NCBI GenBank assembly: GCA_002483345.1
Contig: DLHS01000017.1
Location: forward strand, 145,680-156,818
Origin: Bacteroidetes bacterium UBA7662
Lineage (GTDB): Bacteria; Bacteroidota; Bacteroidia; UBA7662
DNA length: 11,139 nt
Direction of reading: 5' to 3'
Positions 1 through 7,455 of the stretch are shown piece by piece; the stretch's first letter is position 1, and every line of letters starts with the position of its first letter. The translations under genes were made by a program, and so were the position numbers. The notes under the pieces are model-generated. The model saw nothing but the letters and a program-made list of their open reading frames with translations, searched no databases and was not told the DNA's origin.

Positions 1-37
1 TAAATCATACAAATCTTAAAAATCAGTGTGCCATAAC

Positions 38-1396
38 TCAGTTCTCTGAAGGAACCAAAAGCTCGTAGCGATAGCGGTAAAAAGTAGCATCGTTGGCTTC
101 CACTTTTACCTCGTATTCAAGCTGATTCACTTCCTGTTTGTTTTTGCCCTTCAGATCTATGAATACATTGGCAAACCAGTAATTACGTTTGTTTTCAGGA
201 ACCGCCTGTTTGATGATTTTTACCCGACCGGGTTCATTGCCTGTATTCCGGATATCAATTTTGCCCTCGAATAAAAAGCTGTCGTATTTCATACCACTGA
301 TGGTGATGGCTTTTTTAGATACTTTCACCAGCCGGGCATTGTCGTTAATTACAAAAGGTGATTTGCCATACTCAAGCCTGGCTTCTGCTCCCTTTAAGGT
401 AGCGGGCATTTCTCCCGGTACATGGCCCAGTGATTTTGATTTACGCTCGAACAACGGTGCTCTGAACCAATTCATGCTGCTGCCATTCTGAATTGAAAGG
501 GTGCGTTTACCACGGGCCGTTTGAGTCAGTGATGAGTTTCCGGGCTCCCAGGCCTGAACCTCTGCCACATCGCTTAATGCCATCTCTACTGCATGCGTTA
601 ACACCTGATAGCTGGTTTGCTGATTGGCAGAAAGACCAATTCCCGTAAGTTGAAATGCGGCCTGACTGTTGTATTTGCCTGCTTCGGATTGTTCAAACGG
701 GACACCGTAAAAGTAAATGCTGATATCCTGAAAACTGATAGCAGAGGTAAGTTGCAAATCGAGACTTAACTCAGTTTTGGGTTTGTCAAAATCGAGCAAA
801 TACCTGGCCCTGGCCGACAAAGAGCGGTTGGGCAGCAAAACGGTAATTACCTCATCCTTTACATCTCCTACAAAAAACACCGAAAGGACCCGGGTGGAAG
901 CCTGTTTGCGGCTGGTGATATTTAAGCCCCTGCCACCACTTAAATGCTGGATATTGGCTAAAGGTATCATTTCCAGCGTACTGCTGGTCCGGAGGAAAAC
1001 TACACTCGATTGATCATCTATCGCCTGTATCTCCCCTGAATAGGCTATGCTCTCACGGCCTTCAAATACTTCAATGGTGACTGCGTACCCGACATTCTCT
1101 TTCAGCATCTCAATCAGGGAGCGGATAGGCTTTTTTACATCCACCAACTGATCCTGGACGGTATAACTCAGCAACCGGTCTGCCGACCGTGTGCGTACAA
1201 CTATATCGTTTTCCTGCGTTCCGTCCGGAAGCGGCAAATCGAAACGGATACCACTTACGGCTCCCCGGTATTCAAGCAAACTCAGCTGGTCGCTGTAAAT
1301 GTGCGCGGCACGCAGGTGAAAGGCCTCGTCGTTGGTCTGCGCCCGGGTTGAACACAGGAATGAAGATGCCAGAAGCAGCAGGGCGATTCTTTTCAT
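38..1396 (-). CDS. Secreted DUF4139-like protein
   Basis: The protein is 452 aa if it starts at the ATG at 1396. That start is preferred over an upstream ATG at 1498 because it puts a clear type I signal peptide (MKRIALLLLASSFLCSTRAQ) at the very N-terminus. No transmembrane segment follows, so the protein is probably periplasmic or surface-located. The body is mostly predicted beta-strand. The central part (a strand pattern around RYLLDF) and the end (an immunoglobulin-like stretch around GKIDIRNTGNEPGRVKI, closing with FYRYRYELLV) resemble the C-terminal half of DUF4139 proteins as I remember them. The sequence is too divergent to be sure. No enzyme motif is visible. The gene lies 180 bases downstream of the ManC-like gene on the same strand, so it probably has its own promoter, although I found no exact -7 box. 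Function unknown. Confidence 0.7.
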   Translation of the reverse strand: MKRIALLLLASSFLCSTRAQTNDEAFHLRAAHIYSDQLSLLEYRGAVSGIRFDLPLPDGTQENDIVVRTRSADRLLSYTVQDQLVDVKKPIRSLIEMLKENVGYAVTIEVFEGRESIAYSGEIQAIDDQSSVVFLRTSSTLEMIPLANIQHLSGGRGLNITSRKQASTRVLSVFFVGDVKDEVITVLLPNRSLSARARYLLDFDKPKTELSLDLQLTSAISFQDISIYFYGVPFEQSEAGKYNSQAAFQLTGIGLSANQQTSYQVLTHAVEMALSDVAEVQAWEPGNSSLTQTARGKRTLSIQNGSSMNWFRAPLFERKSKSLGHVPGEMPATLKGAEARLEYGKSPFVINDNARLVKVSKKAITISGMKYDSFLFEGKIDIRNTGNEPGRVKIIKQAVPENKRNYWFANVFIDLKGKNKQEVNQLEYEVKVEANDATFYRYRYELLVPSEN

Positions 1397-1576
1397 GTAT
1401 GCAAAATAATACTTATTGTTTTCAATGGGTACAAAATGCTTCTGGCAGCCCCCGTTCCGCAACCGTATTCCAAATCCGATTCTGCTCGTATTCCACATTA
1501 ATTACCCGCCGGAATGGGACATAGGGTTTTACGATTTGTAAGATCTACAGCCTACACAGTCTCGAAATCCCGCTGT

Positions 1577-2653
1577 CTAAAGGTACTTTTCAGCCACATC
1601 GCGCTTGAGTTCCATCAGCATCGACCGGATTTCATGCTCTTTGTTGCGCGGGCATATGACCAGGCCCTTCGAAGATTCTGCAATGATAAAGTCGTCCAGG
1701 CCATTGATGAGCACCAGTTTATCAGACGCAATCTGAACCAGGCAGTTCGATGAATTATACATCATCACTTGCTTACCGTTGGCGGCATTGCCCATATAAT
1801 CCTTTTCGTGCACATCGTACAATTCACCCCAGAGGGTAATATCCGTCCATGAAAAATGGCCAATGATGACTTTCACATTGGTGGCTTTGTATAATATGGC
1901 CTGCCGGAAGGCCACCCCTTCGCTCTGAGGGTAAATTTTATCAATACAGCGCTTCTCTTCCGATGAATTCAGATAAGGTCTTACCTCTTCGAAAAGCTGG
2001 TTTGTTTCAGGAAGAAAATCGGAAAAAGACTGCAGAAGCACCGTCAATCGGGCTATTTTGATGCCTGAATACCACAAAAAGTCACCCGACCGCAGGAAGG
2101 TGTTGGCAATTTCGGCGGTAGGTTTTTCAGTGAATGTTTTGATGGTAAAAATCGGCGCGCTCGGGCTGTCGGGAAGGTATTGTATGTAGCCGTAATTCAC
2201 CTCAGGCCGGGTGGCTTTGATGCCTACAGTCAATATCTCCGTATGACTTGCCACGTATTTCGCGGCATTCTGGAGGGTCGCCGTGAATTTTTTATCTTCC
2301 AAAACCACATGGTCAGAAGGCATGATGGTGATGATGGCTTCTTTTTCCAGATTGGCGATTTTGTTCAGCGCGTACAGGGTAGCCGTAGCGGTATTTCTTC
2401 TCAATGGTTCAACAACCAGACAGCGTTCCGGTATATCGGGTAACTGTTCCTTCAGCAACGATACCCACTGGGTATTGGTTACCACCAGGATATACTCGGC
2501 GTCGGTCAACAAAAGAGCCCTTTCATAGGCCAGTTGTAAAAGCGATTTGCCGATGCCCAGCATATCGCGGAATTGTTTGGGTTGCTGATGGGTACTCACA
2601 GGCCATAACCTGCTGCCGATTCCACCGGCCATGATTACTACATAGTGCTTCAT
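1577..2653 (-). CDS. Mannose-1-phosphate guanylyltransferase-like nucleotidyltransferase
   Basis: At 358 aa this has the size of the short ManC/RfbM form, without the fused phosphomannose isomerase domain of longer homologues. Such enzymes make GDP-mannose from mannose-1-phosphate and GTP in the cytoplasm, for polysaccharide and LPS synthesis. Family signatures visible in order: GGIGSRLWPVS (residues 10-20, nucleotide binding), PKQF (25-28), EPLRRNTA (82-89), PSDH (112-115, metal Asp), GYIQY (155-159), FTEKP (174-178) and FSWTDITLW (267-275, second metal Asp at 271). Several sugar-site positions differ from the usual family pattern: WYSG instead of WNSG at 194-197, and a region near 248-257 where the usual SIDY..MEK is not recognisable. 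The exact substrate is therefore uncertain. The gene follows kdsD by 47 bases on the same strand and has an exact -7 box of its own upstream. The fold and general class are secure. Confidence 0.88.
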   Translation of the reverse strand: MKHYVVIMAGGIGSRLWPVSTHQQPKQFRDMLGIGKSLLQLAYERALLLTDAEYILVVTNTQWVSLLKEQLPDIPERCLVVEPLRRNTATATLYALNKIANLEKEAIITIMPSDHVVLEDKKFTATLQNAAKYVASHTEILTVGIKATRPEVNYGYIQYLPDSPSAPIFTIKTFTEKPTAEIANTFLRSGDFLWYSGIKIARLTVLLQSFSDFLPETNQLFEEVRPYLNSSEEKRCIDKIYPQSEGVAFRQAILYKATNVKVIIGHFSWTDITLWGELYDVHEKDYMGNAANGKQVMMYNSSNCLVQIASDKLVLINGLDDFIIAESSKGLVICPRNKEHEIRSMLMELKRDVAEKYL

Positions 2654-2669
2654 AGATTACCCATTTCAA

Positions 2670-2677
2670 CAAAGTTA
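2670..2677 (-). promoter_or_regulatory. Candidate -7 box before the ManC-like gene
   Basis: Read on the minus strand this is TAACTTTG, an exact match to the Bacteroidota -7 consensus TAnnTTTG. It lies 16 bases upstream of the ATG at 2653, between kdsD and the ManC-like gene. No convincing TTTG -33 element is present at the expected 19-20 base spacing. It may give transcription of the ManC-like gene independent of kdsD. Confidence 0.4.
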
Positions 2678-2700
2678 CGCAATGCGATTCCCTTCGTTTG

Positions 2701-3735
2701 TTAAATGATGCCTTCCTTGATTAAATCATGTATGTGAACCACTCCTGCATAGTGACCCGCGTCATCGGTGATAAATACCTGGGTGATTTTGCTGGTACGA
2801 ATCATTTCCATTGCATCGGCCGCCAGGGTTCCCAGAGGCAGTGTTTTGGGCGATTGTGTCATGATATCGGCCGCTTTCAGGCTGCCTACATTGTCGTATT
2901 TATCTAGCATGCGCCGGATATCACCATCGGTAATGATGCCCACGAGCCGGTTGCCTGCTAAAACAGCCGTTACACCCAGGCGGCTGGCTGAAATGGACAC
3001 GATGGCTTGTTTCACAGGATCTTCTTGCTGCACAGCCGGTTGCTGGTTTTGCCGGATGATATCATCGACGCGCAGATAAAGTCGCTTTCCGAGTGCTCCG
3101 CCGGGATGGAAACGGGCGAAATCGGCTGCAGTAAAGCCGCGGTACTCCAGCAAGGCAATGGCGAGCGCATCACCCAGTGCCATTTGAAGGGTGGTGCTGG
3201 TGGTTGGTGCCAGATTGAGCGGGCATGCCTCCTGTTCAATGGTTGTAAGCAAGAGGATATCGCTGTGGGCCGCAAGGGAAGAGTCGGCTCTGCCGGTCAT
3301 ACCGATAAGGGTATTTCCTCCGGCCCTCAACATGGGTGCGAGCACCTTTATTTCGGGAGTATTTCCGCTTTGCGAAATGCACATCACCACATCATCGCGC
3401 TGGATGATACCCAGATCACCATGTATGGCATCACCCGCATGCATAAAAACGGCGGGTGTTCCGGTCGAATTCAGGGTTGCAACAATTTTGTTTGCAACAA
3501 TGGCGCTTTTGCCGATACCGGTCACTACAAAACGCCCTGAACTGTTGTAAACAGCCAAAACAGCACGTTCAAAATCTTCCGTCAGATTTTCGGAAAGATT
3601 TAACAGTGCATCCGCTTCCATTTTCAACGATCTTTGCGCCGCCTTCAGTAAATCAACAGATTTTTTCAAGTGAAAATTTTGTTTATCTTGAACGTACAAA
3701 CCTACTGAATTTTCGTTGTGTGAGGGGTTTTGCAT
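2701..3735 (-). CDS. kdsD: D-arabinose-5-phosphate isomerase (KdsD/KpsF family)
   Basis: This cytoplasmic enzyme interconverts ribulose-5-phosphate and arabinose-5-phosphate, the first step towards Kdo of LPS. As written it is 344 aa. An N-terminal SIS domain (about 40-215) carries GIGKS (73-77), HGDLG (105-109), SQSGNT (121-126), EACPLNLAPT (169-178) and HPGGALGK with the expected catalytic His at 210. Two CBS domains follow (about 225-280 and 288-344; GIITDGDIRR and VVHIHDL are typical). Comparison with the E. coli protein makes the first 22 residues look surplus. A TTG at 3669 (giving LKKSVDLLKAA...) fits the family better, and an exact -7 box lies at 3697-3704, inside the longer reading. 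The ATG at 3735 abuts the recQ ATG at 3736 back to back. The true start is therefore probably 3669; the longest form is given here. The neighbouring ManC-like gene agrees with a role in surface polysaccharide synthesis. Confidence 0.92.
   Translation of the reverse strand: MQNPSHNENSVGLYVQDKQNFHLKKSVDLLKAAQRSLKMEADALLNLSENLTEDFERAVLAVYNSSGRFVVTGIGKSAIVANKIVATLNSTGTPAVFMHAGDAIHGDLGIIQRDDVVMCISQSGNTPEIKVLAPMLRAGGNTLIGMTGRADSSLAAHSDILLLTTIEQEACPLNLAPTTSTTLQMALGDALAIALLEYRGFTAADFARFHPGGALGKRLYLRVDDIIRQNQQPAVQQEDPVKQAIVSISASRLGVTAVLAGNRLVGIITDGDIRRMLDKYDNVGSLKAADIMTQSPKTLPLGTLAADAMEMIRTSKITQVFITDDAGHYAGVVHIHDLIKEGII
3697..3704 (-). promoter_or_regulatory. Candidate -7 box for kdsD
   Basis: On the minus strand this reads TAGGTTTG, an exact TAnnTTTG match. 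It lies 27 bases ahead of the TTG at 3669 and inside the longest possible kdsD reading frame. If it is used, transcripts start near 3690 and cannot encode the ATG at 3735, which supports the shorter kdsD. No good -33 TTTG was seen. Confidence 0.4.
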
Positions 3736-5916
3736 ATGGAATCCAAAGAACTGCTGCGTAGCGCGCTAAAGGACTTTTTCGGCTTTGATGGCTTTAAGGG
3801 CCAGCAAGAGGAAATTATCCTCAACATATTTAATAAAAAGAACACCTTCGTGATCATGCCCACGGGGGCAGGGAAGTCATTGTGTTATCAGCTTCCGGCC
3901 ATCGCTTTGCCCGGAACAGCTATCATCATCTCCCCCCTCATCGCCCTGATGAAAAACCAGGTAGATGCCGTGCGTGCTTTCTCCGGAACCGATGGTGTAG
4001 CCGAATTCCTGAACTCCTCCCTCAGCAAAACCGACATCCGAAGGGTAAAAGCCTCTGTATCTGATGGTATTACCAAGATGTTGTATGTGGCACCCGAATC
4101 TTTGGGCAAACAGGAGAACATTGACTTCCTGCGTTCGGTCCCTATCTCTTTCGTAGCAGTAGATGAAGCACACTGTATTTCAGAATGGGGGCACGACTTC
4201 CGGCCGGAATACCGTAAAATCCGCCAGATGGTGCAGGACATCGGGGATGTGCCTATCATTGCCCTCACCGCCACCGCTACCCCCAAGGTGCAGCTCGACA
4301 TCATGAAGAACCTTCAGATGAACGAAGCCTCGGTTTTTAAATCTTCTTTTAACCGCCCCAACCTCTATTACGAGGTGCGTCCGAAAATCAACGCGGTCAA
4401 AAGCATCATCAAATACATCAAGGATAACATGGGCAAGTCGGGTATCATTTATACCCTAAGCCGTAAAAAAGCAGAAGAACTCGCCGAAATTCTCGTTGCC
4501 AACGGCATCAAGGCTGCCCCCTACCATGCTGGTCTCGACTCCTCGGTCCGGGTGCAGAATCAGGATAAATTCCTGATGGAAGATGTGGATGTGATCGTCG
4601 CCACCATCGCCTTCGGCATGGGTATCGACAAGCCGGATGTGCGTTTTGTAATCCATTACGACATCCCCAAGAGCATCGAAAGCTACTACCAGGAAACCGG
4701 CCGGGCCGGCCGCGACGGCCTGGAAGGTGTTTGCATCGCTTATTACAGTGAAAAAGACATCCAGAAGCTGCAGAAATTCATGAAAGACAAGCCCGTCTCT
4801 GAAAAGGAGATCGGGCATTTGCTGTTGCATGAAGTGGTGGCCTATGTAGAATCGGCTGCCTGCCGGCGCAAACAAATCCTCCATTATTTCGGCGAATCGT
4901 TTGATGAAAGCGGTTGCCATAATATGTGCGATTCCTGCCGTCACCCACGTCCGAGCGTGAAGGTGCTCGACGAGGTTGTCAAACTGCTGAGCATCGTCAA
5001 AAAGCTTGGCAAAAAGTTCGACTTCGACCACATCCTCAACTTTATGATGGGTGAGCTGACACCTGAGATTGAGGCCTATGGGCATCACCGTACCGCCGAA
5101 TTCGGCAGTGGTAAAACTGAAGGCGTCATTTTCTGGAAATCGCTGCTTAAACAAGCCCTGCTTCGTAACTTCTTCCTGAAAGACATTGAAAACTACGGAC
5201 TTCTCAAAATCGGCAGCCAGGGAGAAGCCTATCTGGCCGATCCTTATGCCTTTGAGTTTGTCCCCGACTACGACTACAGCGAGGCTGCCCGCGAAGATGA
5301 AAACGAATCGCAGCAGGGAGAGGCCCTCGACAGCCGTTTATTCGAAATGCTGCGTGATTTACGCAAAAAGGTGGCCAAAGAGAAAAATCTGCCCCCTTAT
5401 GTGATCTTCCAGGATCCATCCCTCGAAGAGATGGCCACCAACTATCCCATCAATCTGCAGGAATTACAAAATGTTTCCGGTGTAGGTCCGGGTAAAGCCA
5501 CCAAATTCGGCAGACCTTTTCTCGAACTCATCGCCCGTTATGTGGAAGAAAATGAAATTGAACGTCCGGAAGATCTCGTAGTTAAATCGACCGTGAATAA
5601 ATCAGGGGTGAAAGTCTTTATCATTGGTGGCATCGACCGGAAAATGCCGCTGACAGAACTCGCCAGATCCAAAAACCTCAGCTACGACCAGGTTATAGAT
5701 GAAATACAGACCATAGTAGACAGCGGAACCAAGGTGAACATCGACTACCACATCAACAATGTAATGGACACAGAACTACAGGAAGAAGCCTACGATTACT
5801 TCCGTTCTGCCGATTCTGCCGATATTCAATCGGCAGCCCGGGAATTGGGTGATGATTTTACGGAAGAAGACCTGAAGCTCATACGCATCAAGTTTCTGAG
5901 CGAACAGGCCAATTAG
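3736..5916 (+). CDS. recQ: ATP-dependent DNA helicase RecQ
   Basis: A 3'-5' DNA helicase of recombination and replication-fork repair, 726 aa from the ATG at 3736 (a TTG two codons earlier is possible but not needed). Domains in order: helicase core with motif 0 (FKGQQEE, 20-26), Walker A TGAGKS (43-48), DEAH (143-146), TATAT (178-182) and motif VI QETGRAGRDG (319-328). The RecQ zinc module follows, with Cys 376, 394, 398 and 401, then a winged helix (about 405-510) and an HRDC domain (about 531-605). The C-terminal extension of about 120 residues resembles the HTH_40 type common in the longer Bacteroidota RecQ proteins. It is longer than E. coli RecQ (about 610 aa) because of this tail. The last three zinc Cys are spaced CX3CX2C, whereas E. 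coli has CX2CX2C. A GAGGGG stretch 8 bases before the ATG could act as a ribosome-binding site. The gene is divergent from kdsD and convergent with the dehydrogenase gene. Confidence 0.96.
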   Translation: MESKELLRSALKDFFGFDGFKGQQEEIILNIFNKKNTFVIMPTGAGKSLCYQLPAIALPGTAIIISPLIALMKNQVDAVRAFSGTDGVAEFLNSSLSKTDIRRVKASVSDGITKMLYVAPESLGKQENIDFLRSVPISFVAVDEAHCISEWGHDFRPEYRKIRQMVQDIGDVPIIALTATATPKVQLDIMKNLQMNEASVFKSSFNRPNLYYEVRPKINAVKSIIKYIKDNMGKSGIIYTLSRKKAEELAEILVANGIKAAPYHAGLDSSVRVQNQDKFLMEDVDVIVATIAFGMGIDKPDVRFVIHYDIPKSIESYYQETGRAGRDGLEGVCIAYYSEKDIQKLQKFMKDKPVSEKEIGHLLLHEVVAYVESAACRRKQILHYFGESFDESGCHNMCDSCRHPRPSVKVLDEVVKLLSIVKKLGKKFDFDHILNFMMGELTPEIEAYGHHRTAEFGSGKTEGVIFWKSLLKQALLRNFFLKDIENYGLLKIGSQGEAYLADPYAFEFVPDYDYSEAAREDENESQQGEALDSRLFEMLRDLRKKVAKEKNLPPYVIFQDPSLEEMATNYPINLQELQNVSGVGPGKATKFGRPFLELIARYVEENEIERPEDLVVKSTVNKSGVKVFIIGGIDRKMPLTELARSKNLSYDQVIDEIQTIVDSGTKVNIDYHINNVMDTELQEEAYDYFRSADSADIQSAARELGDDFTEEDLKLIRIKFLSEQAN

Positions 5917-5922
5917 GTTTTT

Positions 5923-6864
5923 TCAGCGCAAATTTTCAAGCATTTCCTTCACAATGGCATCGGTATCAAACCGGTGCTGCCAGCCCCATTCTGAACGGGC
6001 TGCGCTATCATCGATAGAGCCAGGCCAGGAATTGGCTATCGCCTGCCGAAAATCCGGTTCATAACTGATGGTAAAAACCGGAATCTCCTTTTGGATAGCT
6101 TGTGCCAGTTCAGCTGGTGTAAAGGTTACTGCTGCCAGATTGTAACTGGTGCGTGTTTTGATTTTTTCGGCCGGTGCCTCCATCAGTTCAAGGGTTGCGC
6201 GGATGGCATCGTCCACAAACATCATTGGCAAAGGAGTATTGGCATTCAGAAAGCATTTATACTGTTGCTTTTGCAGTGCATCGTGAAAAATTTCAATGGC
6301 ATAATCCGTAGTGCCGCCACCGGGAGGGGTTTTCCAGCTGATGATGCCCGGGTAACGAATCGAGCGCACATCGAGTCCGTAACGCTGGAAATAGTACTGA
6401 CACCACAGTTCCCCTGTGAGCTTGCTGATGCCATACACCGTATTCGGATCCATATACGATGATTGCGGGGTGTTTACCTTCGGGGTATTCGGTCCAAAGG
6501 CAGCGATGGAGCTTGGCCAGAAAACACGCTCAAGCTTCAGCTTAACAGCCAGATCGAGCAAAGCCAGCAGGCTGCCCATATTGAGTTTCCAGGCAAAATC
6601 CGGGTTCTTCTCTCCTTTGGCCGATAAAACAGCTGCCAGCAGATATACCTGGGTGATTTTTTCTTCCGTCAGGATTTTTTCAATTGCAGGGGTATCCAAC
6701 GCATCCAACACCACAAAACGACGGTCAAGTTCCGGCCGAGGGTTTCGTAAATCACTGCAAATCACCGCCTCTCTGCCGTGCCTGGCAATAAGAGCTGCCG
6801 ATAATTCAGAACCTAACTGGCCTTCTGAGCCAATGAGGAGGATGCGCGTCGCGGTCGTTGACAT
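5923..6864 (-). CDS. L-threonine 3-dehydrogenase, SDR (epimerase-like) type
   Basis: This 313-aa protein belongs to the extended short-chain dehydrogenase family. It probably oxidises L-threonine with NAD+ to 2-amino-3-oxobutanoate, which glycine C-acetyltransferase (Kbl, not in this window) would split to glycine and acetyl-CoA. Numbered from the ATG at 6864: Rossmann motif GSEGQLG (12-18), catalytic Ser near 119 (WPSSIAAFGP), YGISK with Tyr144 and Lys148, and the block GGGTTDYA (182-189) followed by LPMMFVDDAIRATLELM, which separates this threonine dehydrogenase group from UDP-sugar epimerases. The C-terminal SWPGSIDDSAAR..WGW also fits. A TTG at 6891 would add nine residues, but it falls inside the likely -7 box, so the ATG is preferred. 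The gene ends 6 bases from the recQ stop codon, with no terminator hairpin between them. The family assignment is strong; the substrate comes from remembered family features. Confidence 0.9.
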   Translation of the reverse strand: MSTTATRILLIGSEGQLGSELSAALIARHGREAVICSDLRNPRPELDRRFVVLDALDTPAIEKILTEEKITQVYLLAAVLSAKGEKNPDFAWKLNMGSLLALLDLAVKLKLERVFWPSSIAAFGPNTPKVNTPQSSYMDPNTVYGISKLTGELWCQYYFQRYGLDVRSIRYPGIISWKTPPGGGTTDYAIEIFHDALQKQQYKCFLNANTPLPMMFVDDAIRATLELMEAPAEKIKTRTSYNLAAVTFTPAELAQAIQKEIPVFTISYEPDFRQAIANSWPGSIDDSAARSEWGWQHRFDTDAIVKEMLENLR

Positions 6865-6888
6865 GTCCCTGTGGTTTTTAATGAGCCA

Positions 6889-6896
6889 CAAATTTA
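6889..6896 (-). promoter_or_regulatory. Candidate -7 box for the threonine dehydrogenase gene
   Basis: TAAATTTG on the minus strand is an exact TAnnTTTG match, 24 bases upstream of the ATG at 6864. The predicted transcript starts near 6882. The -33 element is not evident at the usual spacing. Confidence 0.45.
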
Positions 6897-7076
6897 GGGA
6901 AGTTCACTCCCGATGCGCCGCGTCTTCAGACATTAGAATTACGCTTTCGGGCATTCCAACTACCTGATGAGACTTAAGGAAGGGTTGCCTATTTTTACCA
7001 ATGCTTTGAAAACCTGATTTTTGACCCAAACGTAAAGTCGAAATTCAACGTAGATATGCAAAACCTACCGGACACT

Positions 7077-7454
7077 ATGTCAAAAAAATTATTAAAAGTT
7101 GCGGTTTTGTTGGGCCTCTGGCTCTTTGGCTCTGTACTGTTGCACAGTTGCTATTACGATAATGCGGAAGATTATTACGCCAACTTACCCGTTAGCGGAT
7201 GTGATACCGTCGCAGTGAGTTTCACGGCCAGGGTGAAGCCTATTCTGGACAACAGCTGCGCTACCTCCGGTTGCCATTCAGGTGCGGTACCCGCCGGCGG
7301 TGTTGATCTTACTTCGACTGCCAATGCACAGGCCTTTGCTGACCGCATTGTTTTCCGTACCCAACAAGGGACCATGCCTCCTACAGGCCGTCTGAACGAT
7401 TGTCACGTAAATACACTGGCTGCCTGGCTACATCAGGGCGCAAGCAATAACTGA
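7077..7454 (+). CDS. Small haem-type (cytochrome c-like) lipoprotein
   Basis: A 125-aa protein from the ATG at 7077. An ATG at 7056 would add seven residues before the signal peptide and is less likely. A basic start (MSKK) and hydrophobic stretch end in LLHSC, a lipobox with Cys25 as the probable lipid anchor. One cytochrome-like domain follows: CATSGCH at 61-67, a CX4CH haem motif rather than the usual CX2CH, then MPP with Met100 as candidate distal haem ligand, and a closing WLHQGA. Two extra Cys (42 and 109) flank the domain and recur at the same places in the second domain of the next gene, which suggests a disulphide. The whole domain aligns with that second domain (DTV near the start, DC then AW.HQGA at the end). 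First gene of a three-gene cluster; one base separates it from the next. The redox role is inferred. Confidence 0.82.
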   Translation: MSKKLLKVAVLLGLWLFGSVLLHSCYYDNAEDYYANLPVSGCDTVAVSFTARVKPILDNSCATSGCHSGAVPAGGVDLTSTANAQAFADRIVFRTQQGTMPPTGRLNDCHVNTLAAWLHQGASNN

Positions 7455-7455
7455 T

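Noticed and set aside
1402..1409. TTATTTTG on the minus strand as a -7 box for the DUF4139-like gene
   Set aside because: One key base mismatches, and it lies only 6 bases from the ATG, so transcription would start at the start codon.
3007..3540. Plus-strand open frame of 177 codons inside kdsD
   Set aside because: Antisense to the conserved SIS domain, with odd composition and no signature; a shadow of the real gene.
4456..5154. Long minus-strand open frame (232 codons) inside recQ
   Set aside because: It lies fully antisense to conserved RecQ domains, has no recognisable motif, and results from the codon bias of recQ.
6889..6891. TTG start giving a 322-aa threonine dehydrogenase
   Set aside because: It falls inside the exact -7 box, and the ATG at 6864 starts right before the Rossmann fold as in relatives.
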